From Candidatus Poribacteria bacterium (GTDB lineage Bacteria > Poribacteria > WGA-4E > WGA-3G), in assembly GCA_028824685.1 (NCBI GenBank), contig JAPPCZ010000044.1, forward strand, positions 1 through 64,000: 64,000 nt of DNA, given 5' to 3'. The translations under genes were made by a program, and so were the position numbers. The notes beneath the pieces were generated by a model. It saw only the letters and a list, made by a program, of their open reading frames with translations. It did no database searches and was not told the DNA's origin. This document shows, piece after piece, positions 34,890 to 44,300 of the stretch (the first letter of the stretch is position 1; each line of letters starts with the position of its first letter).

Positions 34890-36116
34890 TTGAAAATCAT
34901 ATACTTTGACTGTTTCTCTGGTATTAGTGGTGATATGGTTCTCGGTGCTGTTGTTGATGCAGGAGTTGATCCAGATGTCCTGTCAAACGAACTCGCGAAA
35001 CTAAAATTAGAAACCGAATTCAGTCTCCATTTCCAGAAAGCAACAAAACACGGTATCACCGGAACGCAAGCAATAGTTGAGACTCCTGAAAATTCACACG
35101 GAGGACATCACCATAAACATGACCACGGTCCCAGTAGACACCTATCTGAGATTTTTGATCTGCTTGATACAAGTGACCTCAAAACGAGCATCCGTGATAC
35201 TGCTAAACAGATATTTGACAGACTTGCTGAAGCCGAAGCGAAAGTACACGACACTGACAAAGCCAAAGTACATTTACACGAGGTCAGTGGGATTGACTCT
35301 ATCGTGGACATCGTTGGTGCTGTCATCGGTTTCGAACAACTCGGTGCTGAAGAGATTTACGCTTCGCCTCTCTCACTTGGTCGCGGTTTTGTTAAATGTG
35401 CCCACGGTATGATGCCTGTACCTGTGCCGGGCACGATGGAACTTTTACACGGAGTTCCAATCCGTCAAACCGAAATTCCCAAAGAATTAGTTACGCCTAC
35501 GGGTGCTGCCATCATCACTACACTTGCCAAAGATTTTGGCGTTATGCCCAATATGACCATCAATCAAATTGGATACGGTGCTGGCACCAGAGATCTTGAT
35601 ATGCAGCCAAATCTCCTTCGCATCTGTATCGGTGAAAAATCTCCTTCAAACAACATTAAACATAGACACGACCCTGCCCTCGGTTTTAGTGACAGCATAG
35701 AAATCATTGAAACGAATGTAGATGACATGTCCCCAGAAATTTCCAGCTATGTGATGGACAAGCTTTTGGAACACGGTGCTTTAGATGTATTCTTCGTCCC
35801 TATTCTTATGAAGAAAGGCAGAGCTGCCATAAAGATAAATGTACTTTGTTCATCCAGCACAAGAGACCTATTGATAAAAACACTTCTAACAGAAACAACA
35901 ACCTTCGGTGTTCGATTCTACACTGCTGACCGTGTTATCCTTAATCGTGATTATGTGGAAATCAATACCGAATGGGGACCCGTTCGAGCTAAACGCGGTT
36001 ACTTAAACGGTGATCTAATCAAAACAATTCCAGAGTATGAGGATTGTAAATCTCTTGCCGAACAAAACAGTGTTTCTCTCCAATCTGTCTTTCAAGAGGC
36101 ACTTCGTAAGATTTAA
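34890..36116 (+). CDS. larC: LarC, nickel insertion protein
   Basis: LarC is the CTP-dependent nickel insertase that completes the nickel-pincer cofactor. The 408-residue protein starts IIYFDCFSGISGDMVLGAVV, the family signature. It has a His-rich loop (HGGHHHKHDHG, about 70-80) fitting metal delivery, and continues through VHLHEVSGIDSIVDIVGAVI and IIETNVDDMSPE to the C-terminal half. It is one continuous frame, unlike the programmed-frameshift larC1/C2 of Lactobacillus plantarum. The start is TTG preceded by AAAGGAA. larB is at 13304-14050. Confidence 0.92.
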   Translation: MKIIYFDCFSGISGDMVLGAVVDAGVDPDVLSNELAKLKLETEFSLHFQKATKHGITGTQAIVETPENSHGGHHHKHDHGPSRHLSEIFDLLDTSDLKTSIRDTAKQIFDRLAEAEAKVHDTDKAKVHLHEVSGIDSIVDIVGAVIGFEQLGAEEIYASPLSLGRGFVKCAHGMMPVPVPGTMELLHGVPIRQTEIPKELVTPTGAAIITTLAKDFGVMPNMTINQIGYGAGTRDLDMQPNLLRICIGEKSPSNNIKHRHDPALGFSDSIEIIETNVDDMSPEISSYVMDKLLEHGALDVFFVPILMKKGRAAIKINVLCSSSTRDLLIKTLLTETTTFGVRFYTADRVILNRDYVEINTEWGPVRAKRGYLNGDLIKTIPEYEDCKSLAEQNSVSLQSVFQEALRKI

Positions 36117-36180
36117 ACCCATGCAGGCGAGTCAATATAATCCGTCCGTGAATAGAGGAAAATAAAGTCCACGCAAAAGG

Positions 36181-37956
36181 TTACATCATAGCATTTGTGG
36201 CGCAGTTATCGCATTTCTCACACCGATAATCCTCTGACACCTCCTCTCCGAAATAATCACGGATAAATTTCATTCTACACTCATCAGCCGCCGCATAGCG
36301 AACCATTCTGTCAATTCTGCTTCGTTTATATTTTACATAGTCTCCCAATCCCATCTGTTCTTCAGAGAGAGATGACAAAAGTTCACTATCCTTTAGCAAT
36401 TCAATCAGCATTAGGTCATCTTTACCCCAATACAGAAGGTGTCCCTCACTTTGAAGTTCTGCAAGCTGCTCCATAACCGACTTTGGACTCAGTTCAAGGT
36501 CTTGACAAAAGCTTAAAATATCTGTTACTCGCCGTTGACGCAGATGTGTATAAAGTTCAGACTGGACAGGTGAATCGTCTGTAGGTCTTGTCCTCAAGCG
36601 GATAGAGATTTGAGACGGAACGTTATGCCATCTCTTAAGAAAACCAAGTTTTTCCAGATAGGCAAGCCCAACTTGTATTTTTGCTATCTTATAGCCAACC
36701 TCTAACTCCAATTCATCCATCGCTGCTAAACGATATTGCCCTGTTCCTTTATAGTTTTCAAGTGTTCGTAGCAATTTTAAGAGTGAAGTTCTGTCGGGTG
36801 CACTCTCCTTGATGAACCATTCGTGTAACTCGCGGTCTTCATGAAAAGAAAATAAAAGACAATCTGAATCTTTTTCATCTCTGCCAGCGCGTCCAATTTC
36901 TTGACAGTATTCCTCTAAGGTGCCGGTCATTGTCCAATGAATAATAAACCGAATGTTCGGTTTATCAATACCCATTCCAAAAGCATTCGTAGCAACAACT
37001 ATGTCTAATCCATTTCCGCTGTCATCAAAAAACGCTTCTTGTATCTGTTTGCGTTCGTGCAGCTCACGCCCCGCATGGTAATAATCAACTCGGTGTCCCC
37101 GCTCTTTGAGAAACTCGGCAATTTTTTCTGTGTCATTTCTCCGCCCAGCATAAATAATGCCATTCCCTTCAAGTGAACTTATACTTTTTTCCAGTAGCGA
37201 TTTTTTCTCTTCTTCGTCTTCGCTTTTGTGAACAGCAAGCCTCAGGTTAGGTCGTTCAATCCCCTGCACAAGCACCCGTGGTTCTGGGATCTTCAGAATT
37301 TCCAGAATATCTTCTCGGATGTCTGGCGGTGCAGTTGCTGTGAACAAGGCGATTGCCCGCGGATAAAGCGTGTCAATAGCATCACAGATTGAAAGATAAG
37401 CAGGACGAAAATCGTGTCCCCACTGTGAAATACAGTGCGCCTCATCAATGACGAATAGAGAGATAAGCACAGAATTAAGAATATCTAAAAACCTACGGCT
37501 GCGTAAACGTTCAGGAGAAATATAGAGTAGTTTTATTTTGTTTTGTTTTAATCTATTTATTTCAAGGCGATACTCTTCCCAACTGAGTGTGCTATTTATA
37601 AGCGATACAGCCTCTATTCCCCGCGCCTTTAGGGCATCTACTTGGTCTTTCATTAACGATATGAGAGGCGAAACAACAACTGTTGTTCCCGGTAGCATTA
37701 ATGCAGGTAACTGATAGCACAAAGATTTTCCGTGTCCAGTTGGAAATACTGCAAAAACATTCTCCTCATTCAAAATCGCTTCAATAATATCCCGTTGCCC
37801 ATGCCGAAAAGCATCGTATTGAAAGTATTCCTGCAACGCCTTTAAAAGTTCATCATTTTGTATTTCTGGTTGTGCTAAAGGCGGTTGTGTTTGCAAGTCA
37901 TCAGATGAATTGAGCAGATCATCAACCTCTTTTAATAAATTCTGCAAATTTCCCAT
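36181..37956 (-). CDS. recQ: RecQ-family ATP-dependent DNA helicase
   Basis: This 3'-5' superfamily 2 helicase of about 591 residues acts in replication-fork and recombination repair. Motif I FPTGHGKSLCYQLPA, motif II VIDEAHCISQWGHDFRPAY and motif VI QEIGRAGRDEKDS are intact. The RecQ zinc-binding region is at the C terminus (CRMKFIRDYFGE, then CEKCDNC). There is no HRDC domain, and about 45 extra residues precede the helicase core. The ATG at 37956 is chosen for an AAAGG site 9 bases upstream. A glycosyltransferase gene ends about 50 bases upstream on the same strand. Confidence 0.92.
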   Translation of the reverse strand: MGNLQNLLKEVDDLLNSSDDLQTQPPLAQPEIQNDELLKALQEYFQYDAFRHGQRDIIEAILNEENVFAVFPTGHGKSLCYQLPALMLPGTTVVVSPLISLMKDQVDALKARGIEAVSLINSTLSWEEYRLEINRLKQNKIKLLYISPERLRSRRFLDILNSVLISLFVIDEAHCISQWGHDFRPAYLSICDAIDTLYPRAIALFTATAPPDIREDILEILKIPEPRVLVQGIERPNLRLAVHKSEDEEEKKSLLEKSISSLEGNGIIYAGRRNDTEKIAEFLKERGHRVDYYHAGRELHERKQIQEAFFDDSGNGLDIVVATNAFGMGIDKPNIRFIIHWTMTGTLEEYCQEIGRAGRDEKDSDCLLFSFHEDRELHEWFIKESAPDRTSLLKLLRTLENYKGTGQYRLAAMDELELEVGYKIAKIQVGLAYLEKLGFLKRWHNVPSQISIRLRTRPTDDSPVQSELYTHLRQRRVTDILSFCQDLELSPKSVMEQLAELQSEGHLLYWGKDDLMLIELLKDSELLSSLSEEQMGLGDYVKYKRSRIDRMVRYAAADECRMKFIRDYFGEEVSEDYRCEKCDNCATNAMM

Positions 37957-38010
37957 AGGCTTCAACCTTTAGCTCGGTCTGTCAATTGATGCTCCTTGTA
38001 TATGGTGGAA

Positions 38011-38709
38011 TTAAGAGAAAAAACGAAACCTCAGAATGTGAAAAATCGCTGCAACACCATCTTTCCAACTCACAGTCTTCCCTTCATGGTAGTCTCTACC
38101 ACGATAACTAATTGGGACATCAACGATTTTGCACTTCCGTTTCGCTAATTTCGCAGTAATCTCTGGTTCAAAACCAAATCTATCTGAGCACAGCGATATA
38201 TCTTTCAAAATATCAGTTTTAATGACTTTATAACAGGTTTCCATGTCTGTTAATTTTGTGCCATTTACAAGGTTTGAAAGAGATGTAAGAAATCGGTTCG
38301 CAAGGTAACTCCGCAACAAACCTTCTTGTCGTCCCGCCATAAATCGCGATCCATACACGACATCAGCGTTGTTTGTCAAAATAGGTTCAAGCAATTTCGG
38401 GTAATCTTGTGGGTCGTATTCTAAATCCGCATCCTGTATGAGGGTAATCTCTCCCGTAATATGTTGAAAACCGGTTCGCAAAGTTGCACCTTTGCCACGA
38501 TTTATTTCATGGTAAAATATTTTAGCGGTATTTTCAGATGAATTTTGGAGGTTTTCTAATATTTCGCGCGTCCCATCTGTTGAACAATCATCAACCAGAA
38601 TAAGTTCTTTTTCCATTCCGATTTCAACCGCATCTATCTGTCGTAAAATTTCTTCTAAATGCTCAGCTTCATTGAAAATCGGAATCACAATGGATAGTTT
38701 TTGCGCCAT
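38011..38709 (-). CDS. Family 2 glycosyltransferase (dolichyl/polyprenyl-phosphate type)
   Basis: This is a GT-A glycosyltransferase of 232 residues resembling dolichol-phosphate mannosyltransferase-like enzymes. It starts LSIVIPIFNEAEHLEEIL, followed by ELILVDDCSTDGTREIL, the DxD-type IQDADLEYDPQDYPKLL (about 92-108) and a RFGFEPEITAKLAK segment. No C-terminal membrane helices are present, so it probably works with a separate membrane partner. The likely product is a polyprenyl-phosphate-linked sugar for glycan assembly. Confidence 0.9.
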   Translation of the reverse strand: MAQKLSIVIPIFNEAEHLEEILRQIDAVEIGMEKELILVDDCSTDGTREILENLQNSSENTAKIFYHEINRGKGATLRTGFQHITGEITLIQDADLEYDPQDYPKLLEPILTNNADVVYGSRFMAGRQEGLLRSYLANRFLTSLSNLVNGTKLTDMETCYKVIKTDILKDISLCSDRFGFEPEITAKLAKRKCKIVDVPISYRGRDYHEGKTVSWKDGVAAIFHILRFRFFS

Positions 38710-39080
38710 CCAGATTCCTCCAGTCTATCAAAGGTTATGATTAATCCTCTTGTCTCTTAGAGGATGTGACAAGACACAACCGATTTTAAAAAGGATACCT
38801 TATTATAGAATTTTATGCAAGTGTTTTTAGGAAGACCACATAGACTACCATATCTTAAATAGTTCTCACATTTATCCAAAATTCCTTATTGCAGAAGCGA
38901 CCTTATGGTCGCTATGCTCTCTAAAACCAGGTAAACCTGAAAACTAAACGGCTGTGTGATTATGAAGAAAGAGATTGATTTTTTTTAGGAATAGCGTTAA
39001 TATAATATCTTATAGGGTCCAAATCATACCTATCTTTTAACAAGTCTTAACCTGAATATTAAACACAATCGGATTCTAAA
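38710..39080. other. Gene-free gap, only a small hairpin
   Basis: Between divergent genes I see no coding region. A 7-bp hairpin, AGCGACC/GGTCGCT with a TTAT loop, lies at 38896-38913. Promoters for both flanking genes should lie here, but none stands out. Confidence 0.4.
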
Positions 39081-40274
39081 ATGCGAAATCAGTTGAAAAT
39101 CTTAATCATACTTTATCTGTGCTTGCCACTATCTGCACTCACCGCAGAAAAAAACGATCATGCCACATACGTACAACATGTGGAGCAAGGATTTGTTTTT
39201 CTATTTCAAGGAAATAATAAAGGGGCAATAGATGCATTTGAATCAGCACTTGCTGTTGAACCGAAACACTATGAAATACTGCACTATTTGGGAGTAGCGT
39301 ATGCACAAGAAAAATTTTGGAACAAAGCAGTTGAAGTTTACCAACGCTCCTTAGAACTGAAGCCAGATAATATTGAGGCACTACACTCATTAAGTCTTGT
39401 CTATTTTAAACTTAATCAGTGGGCAGATGCAGTTGAACCTTTACGAAAGGTGATAACGCTATCTCCGCAACATGCCCGCGGGCATGAACTCCTCGGTAAA
39501 GTCTACCTCAAGCAGCGTCAATTTTCGGACGCTGTTGACGTTTTAACACGGGCGATTGAACTAAAACCTAACGCTGCAGGAAGCTATAATGATGTTGGTA
39601 CAGCATATCTCAATTTAAAGGATTACCCGCAAGCGATAGAAAACTTTACGCAAGCAATAAAGTTTGGACCGCCTCGCTACGCAGAACCCCATTATGGACT
39701 CGGAACAGCGTATCTACGTATGGGGGAGAGAAATAAAAGTAAGAAAGAAATGCAAATATATCAGCAGTTACAAAAAGAATATGCTGAATATGAACGTTTC
39801 ACTCGCTTAACTCGGACTGAGCCAAATAACCTTCAAGCATGGAGGGGTTTGGCAAATGTGTTAATGCAACAAAAAAGATATAATGATGTGGTGCCTGTCT
39901 TCCAGAAATGTATTGAGATTGCCACCAGACAAAGAATGTCTGCAGATGTTATTGCGAGTTTTTATCACGGACTCAGCCAAGCATTTATCAATCTAAATTA
40001 TCCTAAGCATGCCCAAGAATCAGTCCGTAAGGCTATTCAATTAGCCCCCAATATAGCAGTTTTGTATAATACGCTTGGTAGTACTTACGCCATGTTGGGA
40101 GATGTTCGAAATGCAATTCCAGCATTCCGCAAAGCAATTGAATTAGATGGCGAACAACCCCACTATCACCTCAATCTTTCAAAACTGTATCAAAGTGTCG
40201 GTAACCACAAACTTGCCAAGGAACATTATCAGGCGTATGAACATTTCTTGTCAAAACAGAAGAAAAGAAAATAA
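39081..40274 (+). CDS. Secreted TPR-repeat protein
   Basis: A signal peptide (residues 1-22, ending SALTAE) is followed by about nine tetratricopeptide units, for example ILHYLGVAYAQEKFWNKAVE, ALHSLSLVYFKLNQWADAVE and LYNTLGSTYAMLGDVRNAIP, plus a short Lys-rich tail. It is a periplasmic or surface scaffold with no enzyme domain. Its 3' end overlaps the SUMF1-like gene by about 35 bases, so the two are probably translationally coupled and may act together, with the FG-GAP/UnbV protein as third partner. Confidence 0.85.
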   Translation: MRNQLKILIILYLCLPLSALTAEKNDHATYVQHVEQGFVFLFQGNNKGAIDAFESALAVEPKHYEILHYLGVAYAQEKFWNKAVEVYQRSLELKPDNIEALHSLSLVYFKLNQWADAVEPLRKVITLSPQHARGHELLGKVYLKQRQFSDAVDVLTRAIELKPNAAGSYNDVGTAYLNLKDYPQAIENFTQAIKFGPPRYAEPHYGLGTAYLRMGERNKSKKEMQIYQQLQKEYAEYERFTRLTRTEPNNLQAWRGLANVLMQQKRYNDVVPVFQKCIEIATRQRMSADVIASFYHGLSQAFINLNYPKHAQESVRKAIQLAPNIAVLYNTLGSTYAMLGDVRNAIPAFRKAIELDGEQPHYHLNLSKLYQSVGNHKLAKEHYQAYEHFLSKQKKRK

Positions 40275-41139
40275 TCGTATCAAACTAAAAACCGGGACAG
40301 ATACGTTAGATATTAGGTTATTTTTTACAACTTTGCTTATTCTTCTATTAAGTATTGCTTTTACTATAGCTGTGTCTGCTGAGAAAAAAGAAAATCCGTT
40401 GATACTGATCCCCGGCGGCACCTTTACAATGGGAAATGAAAAACGCGCGCCAGATGAAAGACCGACACATAAAGTATATCTTGATGCTTACTATATCAGT
40501 AAATATGAGGTTACCAACGCAGAATATTATGAATTTTGGCATAGTTTACAAGCCAATAATCCCCAAAAAACACAGGAATCGACTCAACACACACCAGAAA
40601 ATTTTACCCATCTTCCACATATTGGAGACTGGCCCGAACGCGCTACAGAATTCCCCAATCATCCCATTGTTGGTGTATCGTGGCATGATGCTAAAGCCTA
40701 TGCTGAATGGAAAGGCATGCGACTCCCGACGGAGGCTGAATGGGAAAAGGCAGCTCGTGGTTATTCAGACCGAACATGGCCCTGGGGCAATGCAATAAAA
40801 CCTTACGCTAATACATCCGACAAAAACGACGGGTATGAAAATCGTATTGCGCCTGTTGGTAGTTTTCCAAAGGGAAAGAGTTATTTTGGAGTTATGGATA
40901 TGGCAGGGAACGTATGGGAATGGACAGCAGACTGGTACAGCGATGTCTACTATTTTCATAGTCCAAAGAAAAATCCAACAGGACCAACTGTTGGTAGCTG
41001 GCGCGTTATTCGAGGCGGATCATGGATTGATACACTTCCGCGATGTAGTACAACCTTTCGATATTATTTCTACCCTACTCTGAAAACATCCTCTGTCGGT
41101 TTTCGTGTGGCAAAAACAGCAGAAAAACCTCAAAAATAG
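40240..41139 (+). CDS. SUMF1/formylglycine-enzyme-like secreted protein
   Basis: A C-type-lectin-fold SUMF1 domain follows an N-terminal membrane or signal segment (FFTTLLILLLSIAFTIAVSA). It has MIPGGTF-type LIPGGTFTMGNEKRAPDERP, YYISKYEVTNAEYYEF, VSWHDAKAYAEWKGMRLPTE, AEWEKAARG, MDMAGNVWEWTADWY, RGGSW and SVGFRVAK. Of the two catalytic cysteines of true formylglycine-generating enzymes only the second position is Cys (PRC in GGSWIDTLPRC); the first is Asp. It is therefore probably not a sulfatase activator. The start is uncertain; ATG 40240 gives a 35-base overlap with the TPR gene. Confidence 0.75.
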   Translation, partial: NISCQNRRKENNRIKLKTGTDTLDIRLFFTTLLILLLSIAFTIAVSAEKKENPLILIPGGTFTMGNEKRAPDERPTHKVYLDAYYISKYEVTNAEYYEFWHSLQANNPQKTQESTQHTPENFTHLPHIGDWPERATEFPNHPIVGVSWHDAKAYAEWKGMRLPTEAEWEKAARGYSDRTWPWGNAIKPYANTSDKNDGYENRIAPVGSFPKGKSYFGVMDMAGNVWEWTADWYSDVYYFHSPKKNPTGPTVGSWRVIRGGSWIDTLPRCSTTFRYYFYPTLKTSSVGFRVAKTAEKPQK

Positions 41140-41165
41140 GGCTCCCACCTTCAACCAATTCTCTA

Positions 41166-42827
41166 ATGTTAAAATCCATTTTGATTCTCTTATCTGTTTC
41201 CATAATATTTACAATTTGTAGTTCTGCTGAACAACTACCTGTTTTTGTAGATGCTACCAAAGAAGTTGGAATAGATTTCAAACATAACAACGGTAAAACT
41301 AAACATAAGCATATCATTGAGACAATGGGATCAGGTGCAGTCTTTTTTGATTATGACGCAGATGGAGATGCCGACCTTTATCTTGTTAACAGTGGGCCGG
41401 TTCCAGAAAAAGATGTTCCTGAGAGCGATTTCTATGCTGCCAGAAACTGCCTCTACCGTAATGATGGAAACGGTCACTTTACAGATGTTACACATATTTC
41501 AGGAACAGGAGATACGGGTTACGGCATGGCTGCATCCGCAGGAGATATTGATAACGACGGGGACACTGATCTATATGTTTGTAACTTCGGTCAGGATACC
41601 CTGTACCGAAATAATGGGGACAGCACTTTTACAGATATAACAAAGGCAGCAGGTATTGATAATTCCCTCTGGAGTATCGCAGCGGTTTATCTCGATTATG
41701 ATTTAGACGGTGATTTGGATATTTTTGTTGTTAATTATCTTATTTACAAATTGTCAATGCCTATAACGAAATATAAAGGGATAGTCGGTTATGGACACCC
41801 GCGAAGTTATGCGGGAACAGCAGATGTCCTCTATAGAAACAACGGTGATGGCACCTTTACAAACGTTGCAGATGCAGCTGGATTGGTAAACCCAAGTGAA
41901 GGACGAGGCATGGCGGCAGTTGTTTGTGACTACGATAATGATCGGTTTCCAGACATCTATGTTGCGAACGACACAGGGCGGAATTTTCTATATCATAATA
42001 ACGGTGATGGTACATTTACTGATGAAAGTCTGTTTCTCGGCGTAGGATACGATGAAAATGGAGTTGCAGAAGGCTCTATGGGCGTAGATTGTGGAGACTA
42101 TAATCGGGACGGTTTGTTTGACATCATCGTTGCGAATTCAGAGAAAGCGACACTCTATAAACTCCAAAATCTTGGTGATGACAATTTCTTCTTTGAGGAG
42201 GCTACTGTGGAGAGTTTATTACAAAAACCTACTTTGCCTTATGTTGGCTTTAGTCCACTTTTTATTGATTATGATAACGATGGACACTTGGATATATTTT
42301 GCGCAAATGGTCATCCACAGGAGGTCATTGAACAGTTAACGGACTATGAAACTTTCGCACAACGAGACCAACTGTTTCACAACAACGGCAGCGGAACCTA
42401 TACCGAGGTTTCACAGACTTCTGGTGATTACTTCGCTGAGGCACTTGTCGGTAGGGCAGCTGCATCAGCCGATTATGACAACGATGGTGACATTGATATA
42501 GTTATTATGAATTCAAATCAACGTGCTGTGCTACTCAGAAACGAAGGAGGAAATCAGAAAAACTGGCTCGGTGTTAAACTTGTCGGAACGCAAAGTAACC
42601 GTGATGGTATTGGGGCAAAGGTGAAAGTCAGAACGGGAAACATCACTCAAATAGCGGAAGTGAAGAGTGGTTCAAGTTATGCTTCGGGAAGCGATTTACG
42701 GTTGTTGTTCGGTTTGAATATGGTGGAGGAAGTAGATAGCATTGTTATTGAATGGCCAAGCGGGATAGTGCAAGAATTAAAGAATATCTCTAACAATAAG
42801 ATATTAACGATTTTGGAAGCAAAATAA
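41166..42827 (+). CDS. FG-GAP/VCBS repeat protein with ASPIC/UnbV C terminus
   Basis: A CRTAC1-like secreted protein of 553 residues. A signal peptide (ending ICSSA) precedes a series of Ca-binding beta-propeller repeats of the FFDYDADGDADLYLVN and GDIDNDGDTDLYVCN type (about 55-440). These are followed by the ASPIC/UnbV domain (NWLGVKLVGTQSNRDGIGAK to VDSIVIEWPSG, about 470-545). Such proteins are extracellular and abundant in planctomycete- and poribacteria-like genomes; their ligands are unknown. It sits 26 bases after the SUMF1-like gene, in a three-gene cluster. Confidence 0.9.
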   Translation: MLKSILILLSVSIIFTICSSAEQLPVFVDATKEVGIDFKHNNGKTKHKHIIETMGSGAVFFDYDADGDADLYLVNSGPVPEKDVPESDFYAARNCLYRNDGNGHFTDVTHISGTGDTGYGMAASAGDIDNDGDTDLYVCNFGQDTLYRNNGDSTFTDITKAAGIDNSLWSIAAVYLDYDLDGDLDIFVVNYLIYKLSMPITKYKGIVGYGHPRSYAGTADVLYRNNGDGTFTNVADAAGLVNPSEGRGMAAVVCDYDNDRFPDIYVANDTGRNFLYHNNGDGTFTDESLFLGVGYDENGVAEGSMGVDCGDYNRDGLFDIIVANSEKATLYKLQNLGDDNFFFEEATVESLLQKPTLPYVGFSPLFIDYDNDGHLDIFCANGHPQEVIEQLTDYETFAQRDQLFHNNGSGTYTEVSQTSGDYFAEALVGRAAASADYDNDGDIDIVIMNSNQRAVLLRNEGGNQKNWLGVKLVGTQSNRDGIGAKVKVRTGNITQIAEVKSGSSYASGSDLRLLFGLNMVEEVDSIVIEWPSGIVQELKNISNNKILTILEAK

Positions 42828-42856
42828 AACACCCATCTTGAAGGTCTACTTTAAAT

Positions 42857-42892
42857 AAAAAACCCGCATCCATTGAGAATGCGGGTTTTTTG
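42857..42892. terminator. Bidirectional rho-independent terminator
   Basis: AAAAAACCCGCAT and ATGCGGGTTTTTT form a 13-bp stem with a 9-base loop. Both strands end in a run of T, and the hairpin lies between two convergent genes (stops at 42827 and 42910). Confidence 0.9.
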
Positions 42893-42909
42893 TACATAAA
42901 CTTTATAGA

Positions 42910-43638
42910 TTATTTCCGCTTGATATCTGCCCAAATTGTTGTTACTTTGCCTCTTGGTTCAACAGGTGTCAGCACATCAAGGAATTGACCATCAAGTGTC
43001 GGTGCAATCTTGAGATCCTCGTCAGATTCATCAAAACGAAGATTGACGTAATCTCCACCACCACCTTCACCGCATTTGAAATGCAGGAAGTTTTCACCTT
43101 TAATAAGTTCAATTTCTGTGGGCTGGGACGCTACTTGAGCACCACCAGTCCAGTTCGGGTTGTTATAAACCTTTTCTCCATTGAGCCAAATTTCCGCATG
43201 ATCATCATGTGCGGGGTACATAGTTGTCTTCCTGTCATCTGGAGACAAGACGAGGATAATACCATGCCATGTGATATTATTGAGATCGTTAATTCCACGA
43301 CTTGTTGACATATTGTTTTGGCTTTCAGTGTCAATTGTCACTACGCCCCATGCAAGAACGCCTCCGTTTTCAGGGGGCAGGTGTACAGCGCGTCTACCTG
43401 TCTGTCCAGCACCGTAGCGGGTTGAAGCATTCACGTTTGTAATGTCACCGTTAGTGCCATCAGCAAGATAGTCACGTTCAGCAGATGGACCAAAGCCTCC
43501 GGTATTCAGAACTAAATCAAGAGCCCACCACTTTTCGATCCAAGTTTCACCCGCCGGCTGCCATTTTTGAGCAAACGCCGCTGGTACGATGGTGATACAC
43601 GCAAAAGCAATTGTAAGAAAAATTGCCAATTTTCTCAT
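42910..43638 (-). CDS. Secreted jelly-roll-like protein with conserved C-terminal tail (paralogue)
   Basis: A signal peptide (ending PAAFAQ) is followed by a sugar-binding-like module with PAHDDHAEIWLNGEKVYNN and a GENFLHFKCGEGGGGDYVNL segment. This closely parallels the protein encoded at 14573-15406. The C terminus VEPRGKVTTIWADIKRK matches that paralogue's tail. No catalytic domain is seen. A carbohydrate or surface-binding role is inferred from the DDHAxIWxNG jelly-roll pattern only. It is the sole gene between a terminator and a repeat-rich gap. Confidence 0.6.
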   Translation of the reverse strand: MRKLAIFLTIAFACITIVPAAFAQKWQPAGETWIEKWWALDLVLNTGGFGPSAERDYLADGTNGDITNVNASTRYGAGQTGRRAVHLPPENGGVLAWGVVTIDTESQNNMSTSRGINDLNNITWHGIILVLSPDDRKTTMYPAHDDHAEIWLNGEKVYNNPNWTGGAQVASQPTEIELIKGENFLHFKCGEGGGGDYVNLRFDESDEDLKIAPTLDGQFLDVLTPVEPRGKVTTIWADIKRK

Positions 43639-43985
43639 AGCTATGAAATCTCCTTATTCAGTATGCCCAAATTTGTTGTTTTTGAGTAAGAAGCGCGCTT
43701 CCCAAATTACAAATTGAGCAACATAAACTGTTTTTTATTATTTCGACTTGCTAGCTGTGCCGAAATTAAACTTTCTCATGGTGATAGCAAAATACATGCA
43801 AATCACACAATTAATAATTAATTACAAATTATAGCATTTTTGAATTCAAAATGCAAGAAAAATATAAATTTTCCAGGGTTATTTAATTTTTGTTTAATGT
43901 GTATTACTCATAATTATAGTTTAGAGAGGTTAGGTTTATGCGACACTTATGTAGCAATATTAGTTTAAAATGAATATAGCAACGC

Positions 43986-44142
43986 TTTAGTCCCGTAGGG
44001 ACGCTATGTTTATAGAAAATGAGTCCCTCCAGTTCTTTAGTCCCGTAGGGACGATATGTTTATCCATTTATGCCGTTTCTACGGAACTCAAGAGGGGTAG
44101 ATAACATTTTTCTATAAACATAGCGTCCCTATGGGACTAAAG
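43986..44142. repeat. Family-1 palindromic repeat array, locus C
   Basis: Forward units at 43986-44015 and 44036-44063, a degenerate reverse unit near 44070-44093 and a reverse unit at 44112-44142 form a large imperfect inverted repeat. The rest of the gap 43639-44300 is AT-rich with no gene seen. Confidence 0.8.
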
Positions 44143-44300
44143 ACACGGACAAGATGGCAACACATAAAATTAACGTCAGAGGAAAAAATCAGCAAAAATA
44201 TTTAAAACAAAATAACCCTGTAAATTTTCATACAATAGTGACACTTTCAATATTTTTCTCCGTGAGGATAAAAGGTAACAGGTTAACATAATTATTCTGT

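Noticed and set aside
40240..41139. Formylglycine-generating enzyme that activates the sulfatase at 45983
   Set aside because: One of the two catalytic cysteines is Asp (GGSWIDTLPRC), the protein is tied to the TPR/FG-GAP cluster and is 5 kb from the sulfatase.
43986..44142. CRISPR array suggested by repeated GTCCCGTAGGGAC units
   Set aside because: Only two to four units per locus, in both orientations, with variable spacers and no cas genes; the units are palindromic intergenic repeats.
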